A stretch of 43,561 nucleotides of DNA from an uncultured Alistipes sp. (GTDB taxonomy: Bacteria; Bacteroidota; Bacteroidia; Bacteroidales; Rikenellaceae), in assembly GCA_947178455.1 (NCBI GenBank), contig CAMWYI010000002.1, positions 1-43,561 of the forward strand, written 5' to 3'. This document shows, piece after piece, positions 24,596 to 33,302 of this stretch. Position numbers and translations under genes: made by a program. How positions within the stretch are numbered: position 1 is the first letter of the stretch; the number at the start of each line of letters is the position of its first letter. The notes beneath the pieces are model-generated. The model was not told where the DNA came from. It made no database searches and worked only from the letters and a program-made list of their open reading frames with translations.

Positions 24596-27448
24596 ATGAG
24601 AAAATTGCTACTTTTCATCATACCGATCGTCGCGTTTCCGACTGTTGCGCTCGCACAACAATTCTGCAACGTGTCAGGTCGAATCCTTGTCGAGGATTCC
24701 GCAATTCCGATCGGTGAAGCAGTGGTCGAAGTACCCCATCACGGGCTGTGGGCCGTCTCGGACAAGGACGGCCATTTCGTCGTTCGCGGCGTTCCGCGCG
24801 GAAAAACCGGCTTCGTCATCTCCTGCCTCGGCTATGCGACTACCGAAGTCGAGGTCGATGTCATCGCGGGCATGGACGAGCTGCAGCTTCATCTTCCCGA
24901 AGAGAACCTCGCACTGGAAAGCGTGGTCGTGACGGCCCGCGAAGTGCCCGATGCTATGGCCACCTCGCGCACGGTGGGCGAAAAAGCCATCGAACACCTG
25001 CAAATGGTCAATGCGTCGGATATTTCGGCACTGCTGCCGGGCGGCAAGACCGTCAATCCCGACCTGACGCAAAACCTTCCGTTCTCGTTGCGCGACGGCG
25101 GCTCCCCGCTGCTCGGCAATGCTTCGTTCGGCACGGCGGTCGAAGTCGACGGCGTGCGTCTGTCGACCAACGCGTCGCTGGGCGATATGTCCGGTGCCAG
25201 CACCCGCAACATCGCTTCGACCAACATCGAGTCGATCGAAGTCATCACGGGCGTTCCGTCGGCCGAATACGGCGACATCTCGTCGGGTATCGTGAAACTC
25301 AAAACCCGCAAGGGCAAAACGCCTTACACCGTGACGCTGGCGACCAATCCGCGCACGAAACAGGCCTCGTTCTCCAAAGGTTTCGATTTGGGCAGCCGCA
25401 ACGGCGTGCTCAACACCAATGTAGAATATACGCGCGCGACGAAAAACCCCACCTCGCCTTATACCTCGTATTCGCGGGCAGGATTATCGCTCAACTACCA
25501 CAATACGTTCGCCCGCACGGTGCGGTTCGATTTGGGCCTGACGGGCAACCTCGGCGGCATGAACACCAAAGACGACCCCGACGCCCCGAACGGCGAATGG
25601 CAAAAGGTGAAAGACGACGCTATCCGCGCCTACACGACCGTCAACTGGCAGCCCAACCGCAAAGGGCTGACGAGCCTCGATTTCAGCGCGTCGGTCAACT
25701 ACCGCAACAACCACGACCGGCAGCGGCTGCATCCCATTACAGGTACCGAGACTTCTGCCGTACACGCCATGACGCAAGGCTACTACTTCGCCGATATTCT
25801 CCCGTCCGATTATTTCGCCACGAAGAACATCGACTCGCGCGAACTGAACTATGCCGCCGGACTGAAAGCATCGTGGCTCTATTCGTGGGGCGGCGTGCAC
25901 AGCCACACGAAACTCGGCGTCGACTGGCGGGCCGAAGGCAACGTGGGCAAGGGCGAATACTACGACGACCCCGCAACGGCGTCGAACGGCTACCGTCCGC
26001 GTCCCTATACGGACATCCCCTACATGCACAATCTGGCCGGTTATCTCGAAGAGATGCTGACCCTGCCGCTCGGCTCGACCACGCTGCAACTCATGGCCGG
26101 TGTGCGTGCCGAAAAGACATTCATCAAAAATTCGGACTACAAGAATACGAGCAATTTCTCGCCCCGTTTCAACCTGAAATACCGCATCGCCGACTGGCTC
26201 ACCATTCGCGGCGGCTGGGGCATCACCGAGAAACTGCCGTCGTTCGGCATCCTCTATCCCGATCCGAAATACCGCGATTACGAGACATTCAGCTACAAGT
26301 ACGGCGAGCAAATGGCTTCGGTCTATTACACGCAGCCCTACTCCATACTCTATAATCCCGACCTGCGGTGGCAGCGCAACCGCAATGCCGAAGCGGGCGT
26401 CGATTTCCGCGTCGGACGGACGCGGGTTTCGTTGGTCGGCTACTTCAACCGCACGACCCACCCCTATGAGTTGACCGAATCCTACGAGCCGTTCACCTAC
26501 CGCACGATGCAGTTCCCCACGAGCGGCAACCACAACCTGTCGGCGATGCCGGCCAACCCGATTTTCAAGGTCGACAGCCAGACGGGCGACTTGTTCGTGC
26601 GCGACGGCGACGACCCCTCGACCGGCTGGGTACAAATGGAGGAAAAACAGCGCATCACCCAATTCGTGCAGAATACGCAGCAGGGCAACGGTTCGCCCAT
26701 CGACCGCATGGGATTGGAGTTCGTCGTCGAATTTCCGCACATCCAGCCCCTCCGCACCGACCTGCGGTTGGACGGTGCTTACGGCTACACGCACTACGTC
26801 AACCAAGGCGAATGGTGCTACTGGCCCGGATCTTTGACGGAAGACAACGAGTCGAAAGAAAAGAAATTCTACCCCTACGTGGGCATCTATCCCGACACGG
26901 GCGGTTCGTCCATCACCTACAACGGCCGTGAGTCGCATCGGTTCGATGCCAACCTGACCGCCACGACGCACATTCCGTCCATTCGGATGATTATCACGCT
27001 GCGATTAGAAGCCACGCTGTTGCGCCGTCAACAGAACCTCTCGGAGTGGAACGGCATGCCGTATGCGTTCAACGTCAGTGAAGACAGCAAGACTCCTACA
27101 GGCGGCGACATCTACGACGGCAACAGCTACACGGCCATCTGGCCCATCGCCTACATAGACATGGACGGCAACCGTCATCCATTCACTGATGCCGAACGCA
27201 ACGACCCAGTATTCGACGACTTGAAGCGGCGTTCGGGCAACGCCTACCAGTACCGGCTGTCCGACTACAACCCCTATTTCGCAGCCAATCTGAGCATCAC
27301 GAAAGAGATTGGCGACCACGTTTCCATCTCGTTCTACGCCAACAACTTCACCAATTCGCGCAAGTACGTCCGGCCCTATGCCGGAGGCACGGGAGCTATC
27401 TTTACGCCCGAATTCTACTACGGATTGACGGTTCGCATCAAATTCTGA
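24596..27448 (+). CDS. TonB-dependent outer-membrane receptor with carboxypeptidase-like N-domain
   Basis: The ATG at 24596 gives a 950-residue protein with a clean signal peptide (MRKLLLFIIPIVAFPTVALA). Next comes a carboxypeptidase regulatory-like domain (residues 23-105; VSGRILVEDSAIPIGEAVVE), then the plug (EVVVTAREVP-like SVVVTAREVPDAMATS, with VEVDGVRLSTNA and SIEVITGVPSAEYGDISSGI) and a long beta-barrel ending in YYGLTVRIKF with a terminal Phe. No SusD-type partner follows, so this is not a classic glycan SusCD pair; the next gene is a DUF4876-like lipoprotein 4 bp downstream. The substrate is not readable. The neighbouring redox and metal-type genes point to a metal complex or cofactor as one option. 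Confidence 0.92.
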   Translation: MRKLLLFIIPIVAFPTVALAQQFCNVSGRILVEDSAIPIGEAVVEVPHHGLWAVSDKDGHFVVRGVPRGKTGFVISCLGYATTEVEVDVIAGMDELQLHLPEENLALESVVVTAREVPDAMATSRTVGEKAIEHLQMVNASDISALLPGGKTVNPDLTQNLPFSLRDGGSPLLGNASFGTAVEVDGVRLSTNASLGDMSGASTRNIASTNIESIEVITGVPSAEYGDISSGIVKLKTRKGKTPYTVTLATNPRTKQASFSKGFDLGSRNGVLNTNVEYTRATKNPTSPYTSYSRAGLSLNYHNTFARTVRFDLGLTGNLGGMNTKDDPDAPNGEWQKVKDDAIRAYTTVNWQPNRKGLTSLDFSASVNYRNNHDRQRLHPITGTETSAVHAMTQGYYFADILPSDYFATKNIDSRELNYAAGLKASWLYSWGGVHSHTKLGVDWRAEGNVGKGEYYDDPATASNGYRPRPYTDIPYMHNLAGYLEEMLTLPLGSTTLQLMAGVRAEKTFIKNSDYKNTSNFSPRFNLKYRIADWLTIRGGWGITEKLPSFGILYPDPKYRDYETFSYKYGEQMASVYYTQPYSILYNPDLRWQRNRNAEAGVDFRVGRTRVSLVGYFNRTTHPYELTESYEPFTYRTMQFPTSGNHNLSAMPANPIFKVDSQTGDLFVRDGDDPSTGWVQMEEKQRITQFVQNTQQGNGSPIDRMGLEFVVEFPHIQPLRTDLRLDGAYGYTHYVNQGEWCYWPGSLTEDNESKEKKFYPYVGIYPDTGGSSITYNGRESHRFDANLTATTHIPSIRMIITLRLEATLLRRQQNLSEWNGMPYAFNVSEDSKTPTGGDIYDGNSYTAIWPIAYIDMDGNRHPFTDAERNDPVFDDLKRRSGNAYQYRLSDYNPYFAANLSITKEIGDHVSISFYANNFTNSRKYVRPYAGGTGAIFTPEFYYGLTVRIKF

Positions 27449-27452
27449 AACC

Positions 27453-28739
27453 ATGAGACACCTATTTATTAAATATGCGGGAGAGCGGATGACGGTCGCG
27501 AAGCACACCGCGCTGACGAAGTTCGGAGCCGTGCTGTTGGCGGCAGTCTTGGCGGTGTCCTGCACCTCGTTCGACGACGCGCATCCCTACGACGGCGACC
27601 TCGCGACGCTCGAAATCGCCAGCGTCTACCCTGCCGATTACGCACCGGCCGAAGGAACCGAAATCAAGGCGACGGAAATCACCAACGGCAGCTACTACAT
27701 CGCCAAAACCGACAATAAGGGTTGCGTGACGTTCCGCATTCCGCGCGGCGCATATCGCATCACCATCGCCGAACAGCGCGAAGGAAACCACCTCAACGGT
27801 ACGCTCGAAGAGGTGCGGCTCACGAGTGCGGGCACGGAACCCGTAAAACTCGAATTGCCCGTATTCCTGTCGATTTCGGGCAAAATCGTCATCAAGGAGA
27901 TTTACTGCGGCGGCTGCCCCCAAGCGCCCCACGACGGCAACCTGCAAAACGACCAGTACGTCATTCTGCACAACAACTACAACCAGACGCAATACCTCGA
28001 CGGATTGTGTTTCGGCACTCTTGCTCCGTATACATCGGCCAGTGACAACAACTGGGTGAAAACAGACAGCAAGGGACAACTCATCTTTCAGGAGTTCGCA
28101 CCTATCATCGAGTGCGTGTGGCAGTTTCAGGGCAAGGGTACCGATTTCCCGCTCGCTCCGGGCGAAGATGCCGTCATCGCCATTCGCGGTGCGGTCGACT
28201 TCACGCAAGACTTTCCGTTATCGGTCAATCTGAACCAAGAAGACTATTTCGCCACGTTTGACCGGTTGAGTTTCTCCAGCAATACCCAGCACCTCACACC
28301 GGGCGACAAGATTCGACCTGAACGTATTTTACGAATGCTCAAAAAACTCAACAAGTCAACAACCGCCTACATCATTGCCATCCAATCGCCTGCTATCGTG
28401 ATTTTCCGACCGAAAGAGGGTTTCGATTTCGCGGCCTACCTCAACGACGACAGCCGTTGCGTCGCGACCGAACCCGGCGGCAATACCAAATGTATCCAAG
28501 TGCCTTGGGAGTGGATTCTGGACGGTGTCGAGGTCTTTTACAGCACCAACAACCACAAACGGCTGAAACCCGAAGTCGACGCGGGAGCATTCCCCTTCTC
28601 GATTCTGTATCAGGGGCACACCGTCCACCGCAAGCTGGACGAAAAAGCCAGTGCCGCCGCCGGATACGAAATCTATGTCGACACGAACAACTCGTCGGAG
28701 GACTTCGAGGAACGTGAAACCCAATCCCTGCACCGATAA
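27453..28739 (+). CDS. DUF4876-like surface lipoprotein
   Basis: The 428-residue protein has a lipoprotein signal ending in VLAVSC (Cys37 from this start). Acidic residues follow (TSFDD), as in Bacteroidetes surface-export signals. An N-terminal Ig- or carboxypeptidase-like domain (TKTDNKGCVTF-like KTDNKGCVTFRIPRGAYRI) is followed by a segment resembling a lamin-tail domain (IVIKEIYCGG, then NDQYVILHNNYNQTQYLDGL). It has the size and position of DUF4876 proteins that accompany TonB receptors. The start at 27453 is 4 bp after the receptor stop; an internal ATG at 27489 is an alternative with a shorter signal. The function is unknown; a substrate-capturing partner of the receptor is the obvious guess. 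Confidence 0.75.
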   Translation: MRHLFIKYAGERMTVAKHTALTKFGAVLLAAVLAVSCTSFDDAHPYDGDLATLEIASVYPADYAPAEGTEIKATEITNGSYYIAKTDNKGCVTFRIPRGAYRITIAEQREGNHLNGTLEEVRLTSAGTEPVKLELPVFLSISGKIVIKEIYCGGCPQAPHDGNLQNDQYVILHNNYNQTQYLDGLCFGTLAPYTSASDNNWVKTDSKGQLIFQEFAPIIECVWQFQGKGTDFPLAPGEDAVIAIRGAVDFTQDFPLSVNLNQEDYFATFDRLSFSSNTQHLTPGDKIRPERILRMLKKLNKSTTAYIIAIQSPAIVIFRPKEGFDFAAYLNDDSRCVATEPGGNTKCIQVPWEWILDGVEVFYSTNNHKRLKPEVDAGAFPFSILYQGHTVHRKLDEKASAAAGYEIYVDTNNSSEDFEERETQSLHR

Positions 28740-28743
28740 TCCT

Positions 28744-31521
28744 ATGAAACGATACATTGCCATACTGATCTTCGGAGCCGGTCTGCTGATGTGCGGGACG
28801 GCCGCCGCACAGAACAACAGTACGTTGGTGCCGCGCCAAGAGGAACGCGCCATTTGGCAGCGCGCCAACGAGCGCGTCGCCGCCATGAAAGCGGCGCTCA
28901 AAGCGGCGAAACAGGCGGCCGCACAAGCCGAACAGGAACGCGTCGCCGCGCTCAAAGCAGCCCAGCAAGCCAAGAAACAAGCTGCCGAAGAGGCCAAACA
29001 ACAGACCCTGCAAGCCGAACAGGAACACCTTGCAGCGGTGAAAGCGGCCGAACAGCAGCAAAAACAGCAGGCCGAACAGGCGCAGCAACAAGCCCAGCAG
29101 GAGGAACAGCAGCGTGTCGCTGCATTGAAAGCCGCCGAGCAGGAAAAACAGCAGGCACTCGAAGCTGCGCGCCGTGAAGCCGAGCAGGCCGAGCGCGAAC
29201 GGATTGCCGCTATCAAAGCGGCCGAACTACTCGAACGTCAGGCTGCCGAAGAAGCACGCCGCAAGGCCGAACTGGAAGAGCAGCAGCGACTTGCCGAGCT
29301 CAAAGCGGCGGAAGAAGCCGCTATCCGCAAGGAGCAGGAGCAGATTGCCGCTATCAAAGCCGAACGCAAAGCAGCGGAGGAAGCTGCCCGCAAGGCCGAG
29401 CAGGAACGGGCCGCCCAACTGAAAGCCGCCCAGAAAGCTGCCGACAAGGCGAAACGCGAACGCATCGCCGAAATCAAAGCCGAACGCAAGGCCGAAGAAC
29501 AGCAGATTCAGGCAGAGAAAGAGCGGACGCTCGCTTCGCTGAAAGCCGCCAAAGAGACAGCCCGACAGGTTCAGAAAGACCGTATCGCCGCCATTCGGTC
29601 CCAACAGCAGGCCGACAAGCGGGCATTCCGCCGGTCGGAATTGCAGTACGCCGCTTCGTTGAAAGCGCAACAGCAGGCTGCCGACAGCGTGGAGCAGGAG
29701 CGTATCGCCGCCATTACGGCCGAGCGCATCGCCGAGCAACAGCGCATCGCAGCGTTGCGAGAGCCTCAAACAGCCGTCGGTCAAACGGTCGAACTGCCCG
29801 AGCCGCAGCAGATTGCCGCTGCCAAAGCCGACCGCAAGGCGTCCGAGCAAGCCGCACGCAAGGCCCAGCAGGAACAGGCCGCCTCGCTGAAAGCGGCCCA
29901 ACGAGCAGCCCAGCGCACCGAACAGGAGCGCATTGCGGCTGTCAAGACCGAACACAAAGCAGCGGAACAAACGGCACAACAGCCTGTCGAAACGGCCGAA
30001 AAACCTGCACGTAAGCAAGAAACGCTCGCAGCACAGCGTCCGGTCAATGAACCCATCGACGACCTGCAAGCCGTGCGGCACAAACGTTTCGACGACGTAC
30101 AGCGGCACAATGCGTGGAACGACGGTGTGAACGCCGCCGGTATCCGCCAAGACCGCGAAAGCTACTCCTATGCCGAAGTATTCGGACGGAAAGATTGCGG
30201 CGGATTCATGGACTACTCCGATTCGAAAGACAGCTGGACGTTCGGCGCACGCACCGAATCCATCCGTCACTTCGACCGGATTTCGTTCGCCGGCCGCTTC
30301 GAGTACGACTATTTCGACGGCAAAGCGATGTGCGGGTCGATGTTCATGCAGCCCGGCTACTATCCGGTCGATATTCTCGAATTCACGCCCGGCCGCAAAG
30401 TCCGCGAGGACTACGCTTTCACGGGCGCACTTTCGGCCGAGCTCGCCGAGCACTGGACGGGCGGTCTGCGCGCCGACTTCGCAGCGGGCAACTACGCCAA
30501 ACGCAAAGACTTGCGCCACAAGAACAAACGGCTCGATTTCGAGATCGTGCCGGGTGTTCTCTATCACGATAACAACTGGGCCGTCGGTGCCGCCTACTTG
30601 TTCGAGAAGAAGAGCGAGCGCGTCGAAGCCGAAGAAATCGGCATCTCGGCCGAACCCTACGAAGCATTCTTCGACAAAGGTCTGGCCTACGGCACGCTGG
30701 AACGTTGGGACGGCAGCGGCATCCACCTCAACGAAACGGGTCTGACGGGCTTCCCTGTCAAGGAGCTAACGCACGGCGTATCCGTGCAAGGTTCGTGGGG
30801 TCCCTACTACGCCGATGTCACCTACCGCTACCGCAGCGGCGAAACCGGCGAGAAAGACACGCACATGCACGACTTCACGACGTCGCAGGTCACGGCACAC
30901 GGCGTCGCCGCATTCCGCACCGCACGCGCCTTGCACACCGCACGGCTGCGGTTCGACTGGATGTCGCAGGAGAACGACGAACACATCCTGCGCCGCGAAT
31001 CGGTCAACGGCATTTCGACCGTCTTCGACTTGGGTTCGCTGCCTATTTTCGCACGGCGCGGCCTCGATTTGAGCGGTGAGTACCAGTTACAGCAAGGCCG
31101 CACCGACCTGCGCGCCGGAGTGGCCTACGAACGGCTGTCCCGCCGGTCGACGCTGCTCTTCCCCTACTTCCGCGAGCAGACCCTGAACGCGGTGACGCTC
31201 TTCGCACGGGCCCGCGTATCGTACATGGCGTGGGAGTTCAGCGGCGAAGCCGATTTCCGCAAGGGCAGCTTCTCGGAGCAGGCCCGCGCAGAGGAAACCC
31301 TACTCACGCCGAGCGAATACCCCCTGCAACTGACCGATTACTACAACTACACGAACGAGTATCTCACCGCACCGCGCTTGGGCATCGGCGTAGGAGCCCG
31401 TTACTACCTCAACGAGTTCTACTTCGACCTCTCGACGCGCTACGAACACGGTTTCGGACTCGATTTCATCCCGCGTGCGCATCGCGTAGGGGTGCAACTC
31501 TCCGTAGGATACATTTTCTGA
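28744..31521 (+). CDS. Outer-membrane beta-barrel protein (DUF6850-like) with long N-terminal coiled coil
   Basis: The frame runs from further upstream, but the ATG at 28744 gives a signal peptide (MKRYIAILIFGAGLLMCG, cleavage after TAAA) and a start 4 bp after the previous stop. The 925-residue protein has two parts. Residues 31-435 are almost entirely Ala, Glu, Gln, Lys and Arg, a TolA-like coiled coil. It contains four exact-length 29-residue repeats (62-90, 91-119, 120-148, 149-177) beginning like AEQERVAALKAA, then units of 18 and 22. Residues 437-925 look like an outer-membrane barrel with alternating strands and a final YIF. The barrel part resembles the DUF6850 proteins found near TonB receptor/DUF4876 genes. 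The coiled coil would reach from the outer membrane into the periplasm. Confidence 0.75.
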   Translation: MKRYIAILIFGAGLLMCGTAAAQNNSTLVPRQEERAIWQRANERVAAMKAALKAAKQAAAQAEQERVAALKAAQQAKKQAAEEAKQQTLQAEQEHLAAVKAAEQQQKQQAEQAQQQAQQEEQQRVAALKAAEQEKQQALEAARREAEQAERERIAAIKAAELLERQAAEEARRKAELEEQQRLAELKAAEEAAIRKEQEQIAAIKAERKAAEEAARKAEQERAAQLKAAQKAADKAKRERIAEIKAERKAEEQQIQAEKERTLASLKAAKETARQVQKDRIAAIRSQQQADKRAFRRSELQYAASLKAQQQAADSVEQERIAAITAERIAEQQRIAALREPQTAVGQTVELPEPQQIAAAKADRKASEQAARKAQQEQAASLKAAQRAAQRTEQERIAAVKTEHKAAEQTAQQPVETAEKPARKQETLAAQRPVNEPIDDLQAVRHKRFDDVQRHNAWNDGVNAAGIRQDRESYSYAEVFGRKDCGGFMDYSDSKDSWTFGARTESIRHFDRISFAGRFEYDYFDGKAMCGSMFMQPGYYPVDILEFTPGRKVREDYAFTGALSAELAEHWTGGLRADFAAGNYAKRKDLRHKNKRLDFEIVPGVLYHDNNWAVGAAYLFEKKSERVEAEEIGISAEPYEAFFDKGLAYGTLERWDGSGIHLNETGLTGFPVKELTHGVSVQGSWGPYYADVTYRYRSGETGEKDTHMHDFTTSQVTAHGVAAFRTARALHTARLRFDWMSQENDEHILRRESVNGISTVFDLGSLPIFARRGLDLSGEYQLQQGRTDLRAGVAYERLSRRSTLLFPYFREQTLNAVTLFARARVSYMAWEFSGEADFRKGSFSEQARAEETLLTPSEYPLQLTDYYNYTNEYLTAPRLGIGVGARYYLNEFYFDLSTRYEHGFGLDFIPRAHRVGVQLSVGYIF

Positions 31522-31540
31522 CGACGAAAAACAGAGCGAC

Positions 31541-33151
31541 ATGAAAAAACTTTTGATATTCGCACTATCGACCGTCCTGCTGGCAGCCGGTTGCGCCAAA
31601 GAAAGCCTCGACTCGGCGAACAACGCAATCGTCATCGACCCGACGATCGCCGACCCGGAGCTGTTCCCGAAAACGGCGACCCGTGCGACGGATACCGACT
31701 TCGAACACGGCGACCGAATCGGCGTCACCATTCGGGTAGACGGTCAAACGTACCTCAGCAACCGCGAATTTACGTTCGACGGCGCGACGCAATTCTTCAC
31801 CGCACCGAACGTGCGGTGGTACGACGACGCCAGCCGGACAGCGGAACTTTCGGCCTACTATCCCTATCAACCCGGGGGCGAAGCACCCACCGAGTTCGCC
31901 GTGCTGCCCGACCAAAACGGCAACAACTACACCGCATCGGACTTCATCGCCGGTATCAAACAAGGAGTGCGGCCCGACAAGAAAGTCGATTTGGTCTTCA
32001 AGCACAAAATGGCGCGCCTGATTGTCAATGTGACGAACGAAACCGACTCCGATATTGCCGAAATTCTGTTCAAGGGAACCGTCGGCACGGGATGCTACGA
32101 TTGCACGACCTGCGAGCTGTGCGTCAAGGCCGATGCTGCGACCCTCGACATCAAAGCCTGCGAACGTCGGAAAAACGAACTCTACTACGCCCTGCTCATT
32201 CCGCAAAACGGCGTGGAAATCACGGCGTCCGTCACTACGGCCGACGGTGAGGAACGCGAAGAAGCGGTCGAAGACCCGAAGACCGGTTCGACTGCGGTCG
32301 ATTTGGTATCGGGATGCAACCGCGTGTTGGACATGGTCGTTACGCCGGACGGTTTGCGCATCAAGTTGAGCGGCGAAATCCTCCCTTGGGAGGACGGCGA
32401 AGACATCGACACCGACAATGGAGATGACGACGAGGAACCCACCACAGGCACGATTTCGTGGGGGGGGGTCGAATACAAGACCGTAACGTTGAAAGACGGA
32501 CGTACTTGGATGGCCGAGAACCTGCGCTACGTTCCCGCCGGTAAGACGGTATCGAGCGACCCCGCAGACGGCAACGGCATCTGGCACTCCGCAGCCAACG
32601 CCTCGAAAACGGCCGACCCTGCTTTGGACGAAAAAGTCGGTCTGCTTTACGACGCTGCCACCGCATTCGGCACAGCCGAAATCACGGCCGAAAACGCAGC
32701 TTCGTTCGAGGGTTGTCAAGGCATCTGCCCCAATGGCTGGCACATCCCGACCAATGCCGAATTGACCGGTTTGGTAGGTTACAACGCCAATAGCTCCTTA
32801 AAAGACGAAAATGCTCCTTATTACGACAATGGAGGAAACAAAAACCTCCCACTACTCAACGAAGCCGGTTTCAACTGGTGTTTCGCTGGAGCACGAAACC
32901 AAACCAATGTAACGGGGGCGGGGTCTTATTTGGTGAACAACTACGGTAATGTTTACGGCGCAATGACCTACGTTTGGGGTTCGACGCTTCATACAATACA
33001 GACCGATAATACGAGCGGAGCGTTGAAGAACATCCAGTTCTATTCGTTCATGTCGACCCTCAACGACTCGAATAACAAAGTATCGGTCGCTTACGGCAAC
33101 TTCAAGTCCGGTTACTCCGTGCGTTGTATCCAAAACGCGGACGGTCAATAA
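31541..33151 (+). CDS. Fimbrillin-like/FISUMP lipoprotein with a CxxCxxCxxC cluster
   Basis: The 536-residue protein has a lipoprotein signal (MKKLLIFALSTVLLAAGC, Cys18). Residues 40-285 resemble the fimbrillin/Mfa-like fold (FEHGDRIGVTIRV, then AELSAYYPYQ and HKMARLIVNV). Residues 300-536 are a FISUMP domain (KTVTLKDGRTWMAENLRY, then CPNGWHIPTNAEL, ending SGYSVRCIQN). Within the fimbrillin part, C185, C188, C191 and C194 form an evenly spaced CxxCxxCxxC, unusual for the family. The acidic linker (DGEDIDTDNGDDDEE) is followed by a G9 tract in the coding sequence. It is 19 bp after the barrel gene and ends the four-gene operon before a terminator. Confidence 0.8.
   Translation: MKKLLIFALSTVLLAAGCAKESLDSANNAIVIDPTIADPELFPKTATRATDTDFEHGDRIGVTIRVDGQTYLSNREFTFDGATQFFTAPNVRWYDDASRTAELSAYYPYQPGGEAPTEFAVLPDQNGNNYTASDFIAGIKQGVRPDKKVDLVFKHKMARLIVNVTNETDSDIAEILFKGTVGTGCYDCTTCELCVKADAATLDIKACERRKNELYYALLIPQNGVEITASVTTADGEEREEAVEDPKTGSTAVDLVSGCNRVLDMVVTPDGLRIKLSGEILPWEDGEDIDTDNGDDDEEPTTGTISWGGVEYKTVTLKDGRTWMAENLRYVPAGKTVSSDPADGNGIWHSAANASKTADPALDEKVGLLYDAATAFGTAEITAENAASFEGCQGICPNGWHIPTNAELTGLVGYNANSSLKDENAPYYDNGGNKNLPLLNEAGFNWCFAGARNQTNVTGAGSYLVNNYGNVYGAMTYVWGSTLHTIQTDNTSGALKNIQFYSFMSTLNDSNNKVSVAYGNFKSGYSVRCIQNADGQ
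32460..32468 (+). repeat. G9 homopolymer tract inside the fimbrillin/FISUMP gene
   Basis: Nine consecutive G encode the W-G-G junction between the acidic linker and the FISUMP domain. One-base slippage would remove the FISUMP domain from the product, so the tract is a candidate phase-variable site. An assembly or sequencing error in the run length is also possible. Confidence 0.85.
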
Positions 33152-33172
33152 CCTATTCCGCCTATAACCACG

Positions 33173-33225
33173 ACGAGGGAAGCCTGCTACGAGACGAACG
33201 GAATGCGGCTTCCCTCGTGCGGTTT
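33173..33225 (+). terminator. Terminator after the envelope operon
   Basis: ACGAGGGAAGCC (33173-33184) pairs with GGCTTCCCTCGT (33207-33218), followed by GCGGTTTTT. The loop is 22 bases. It separates the fimbrillin/FISUMP gene from the polyferredoxin gene. Confidence 0.75.
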
Positions 33226-33302
33226 TTGAAAGACGGAGCCCGCGACCGGCCGCTGAACAACCGTCACACAAAAGAAAAACACAAACAAAACAAACCCATA
33301 CC

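Noticed and set aside
24596..28739. SusC/SusD glycan-uptake pair
   Set aside because: The lipoprotein after the receptor lacks SusD helical-repeat features and no glycoside hydrolase is nearby.
32093..33151. Diversity-generating retroelement target in the FISUMP domain
   Set aside because: The region is Asn-rich and the fold type is seen in such targets, but no template repeat or reverse transcriptase is in the window.
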